Origin: Microbacteriaceae bacterium
GTDB lineage: Bacteria; Actinomycetota; Actinomycetes; Actinomycetales; Microbacteriaceae
Direction of reading: 5' to 3'
NCBI GenBank assembly: GCA_947452355.1
Contig: CANGCU010000078.1
Span: 1 to 6,164 of the forward strand
Length of the DNA stretch: 6,164 bases
A program made the position numbers and the translations under genes. This document shows positions 5,398 through 6,164 of this stretch, in pieces. The notes beneath the pieces were generated by a model that made no database searches, was not told the DNA's origin, and saw only the letters and a list, made by a program, of their open reading frames with translations. Every line of letters starts with the position of its first letter. Position 1 is the stretch's first letter.

Positions 5398-6164
5398 GTG
5401 GACGAGAACGAATACGACTTCCGACGAGTCGAGGCCAAGTGGGCACCGCTCTGGGAATCTGAGCGCCCGTTCGACGTGCCAGCGGGCGACGACCCACGGC
5501 CGCGCAAGTACATCCTCGACATGTTCCCGTACCCGTCTGGTGACCTCCACATGGGTCACGCCGAGGTCTACGCACTCGGGGACGTTCTCGCCCGTTATTG
5601 GCGACTTCGGGGCTTTCAGGTTTTACACCCCATCGGATGGGATTCGTTCGGACTTCCGGCCGAAAACGCGGCAATCAAGCGTGGCGTAAACCCGCGCGAC
5701 TGGACCTACGAAAACATCGCACAGCAACGTGCCTCGATGAAGCGTTACGCCGCGTCGTTTGACTGGAGCCGCGTGCTTCACACTTCGGACCCCGAGTATT
5801 ACAAGTGGAACCAGTGGCTGTTCCTCGAGTTGTTCAAGAAGGGACTCGCGTATCGCAAGGATTCCTGGGTCAACTGGGACCCGGTCGACCAAACTGTTCT
5901 CGCTAACGAACAGGTCTTGCCCGACGGCACGAGTGACCGCAGTGGCGCGATGGTCGTCAAAAAGAAACTCACACAGTGGTATTTCCGCATCACGGACTAC
6001 GCAGACCGGTTGCTCAACGACCTCGACCGACTCGAAGGCGCGTGGCCGGCCAAGGTGCTGACGATGCAGCGCAACTGGATCGGTCGTTCACGCGGTGCCG
6101 AAGTTGTGTTTGCTGTTGAGGGCAGCGAACGTTCGATTCCGGTTTTCACGACCCGTCCCGACAC
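5398..6164 (+). CDS. leuS: Leucyl-tRNA synthetase, N-terminal part, truncated by window edge
   Basis: LeuS charges tRNA-Leu with leucine in the cytoplasm using ATP; it is an essential class I synthetase of roughly 800-950 residues. The frame stays open to the window end, giving the first 255 residues. The N-terminus reads [15 protein letters not shown]; the class I signature is HMGH (51-54) within [20 protein letters not shown]; then [16 protein letters not shown] (77-92), [17 protein letters not shown] (130-146), [15 protein letters not shown] (159-173), QRNWIGRS (224-231) and the beginning of the CP1 editing domain (TTRPD, 251-255). The zinc-site cysteines of the E. coli-type enzyme are absent: the positions read WDPVD and DGTSDRS. 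This cysteine-free form is, as far as I recall, common in actinobacteria. Starts with GTG behind GAAAGG; 38 bp after pabB on the same strand. Confidence 0.97.
   Translation, partial: MDENEYDFRRVEAKWAPLWESERPFDVPAGDDPRPRKYILDMFPYPSGDLHMGHAEVYALGDVLARYWRLRGFQVLHPIGWDSFGLPAENAAIKRGVNPRDWTYENIAQQRASMKRYAASFDWSRVLHTSDPEYYKWNQWLFLELFKKGLAYRKDSWVNWDPVDQTVLANEQVLPDGTSDRSGAMVVKKKLTQWYFRITDYADRLLNDLDRLEGAWPAKVLTMQRNWIGRSRGAEVVFAVEGSERSIPVFTTRPD

Noticed and set aside
5261..5674. 137-codon - strand open frame across the pabB-leuS junction
   Set aside because: It is antisense to two confident genes, with no motif and a composition typical of antisense translation.

Overview
The window reads as chromosomal DNA from a high-GC Gram-positive bacterium (Actinobacteria). 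I would guess the order Micrococcales, possibly a Microbacteriaceae relative. The reasons are the moderately high GC content, GTG starts behind clear Shine-Dalgarno sites, an actinobacterial-looking leucyl-tRNA synthetase without zinc-site cysteines, and a TANNNT-type leaderless promoter arrangement. There is no mobile element, CRISPR array, RNA gene or sign of transfer. It looks like an ordinary, very compact housekeeping and accessory stretch carrying seven genes, two of them cut by the window edges.

Layout from left to right: (1) the 3' part of purU, formyltetrahydrofolate deformylase, on +; (2) a convergent DUF2183/APP1-type putative phosphatidate phosphatase on -, whose stop codon abuts the purU stop with no gap; (3) a 163-bp AT-rich divergent intergenic region, the only sizeable non-coding stretch; (4) a TetR-family repressor gene on +; (5) a convergent dedA-family membrane protein gene on -, overlapping the tetR end by 4 bp; (6) a fold-type IV aminotransferase / 4-amino-4-deoxychorismate lyase-like gene (pabC-like) on -, immediately upstream of dedA and joined to it by an ATGA overlap; (7) pabB (aminodeoxychorismate synthase component I, with PIKGT motif) on +, divergent from the pabC-like gene with only 12 bp between the two ATG codons; (8) 38 bp later, the 5' third or so of leuS on +.

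Functionally, pabB and the pabC-like gene would supply p-aminobenzoate for folate synthesis, from chorismate to aminodeoxychorismate and then pABA plus pyruvate. purU hydrolyses 10-formyl-THF, also in folate/one-carbon metabolism, but it lies about 2.4 kb away and I see no direct link. The APP1-like protein and DedA are both of lipid-associated families. The TetR protein is most simply an autoregulator and a candidate regulator of the divergent APP1-like gene.

I see no clear new defence or mobile system. The most notable signal is the pabB/pabC junction. There a 14-bp element (TAGAGTAAAGGGTA) places a TANNNT -10-like hexamer exactly 7 nt upstream of both divergent ATGs, which suggests two face-to-face leaderless promoters sharing their bases with the opposite start codon.
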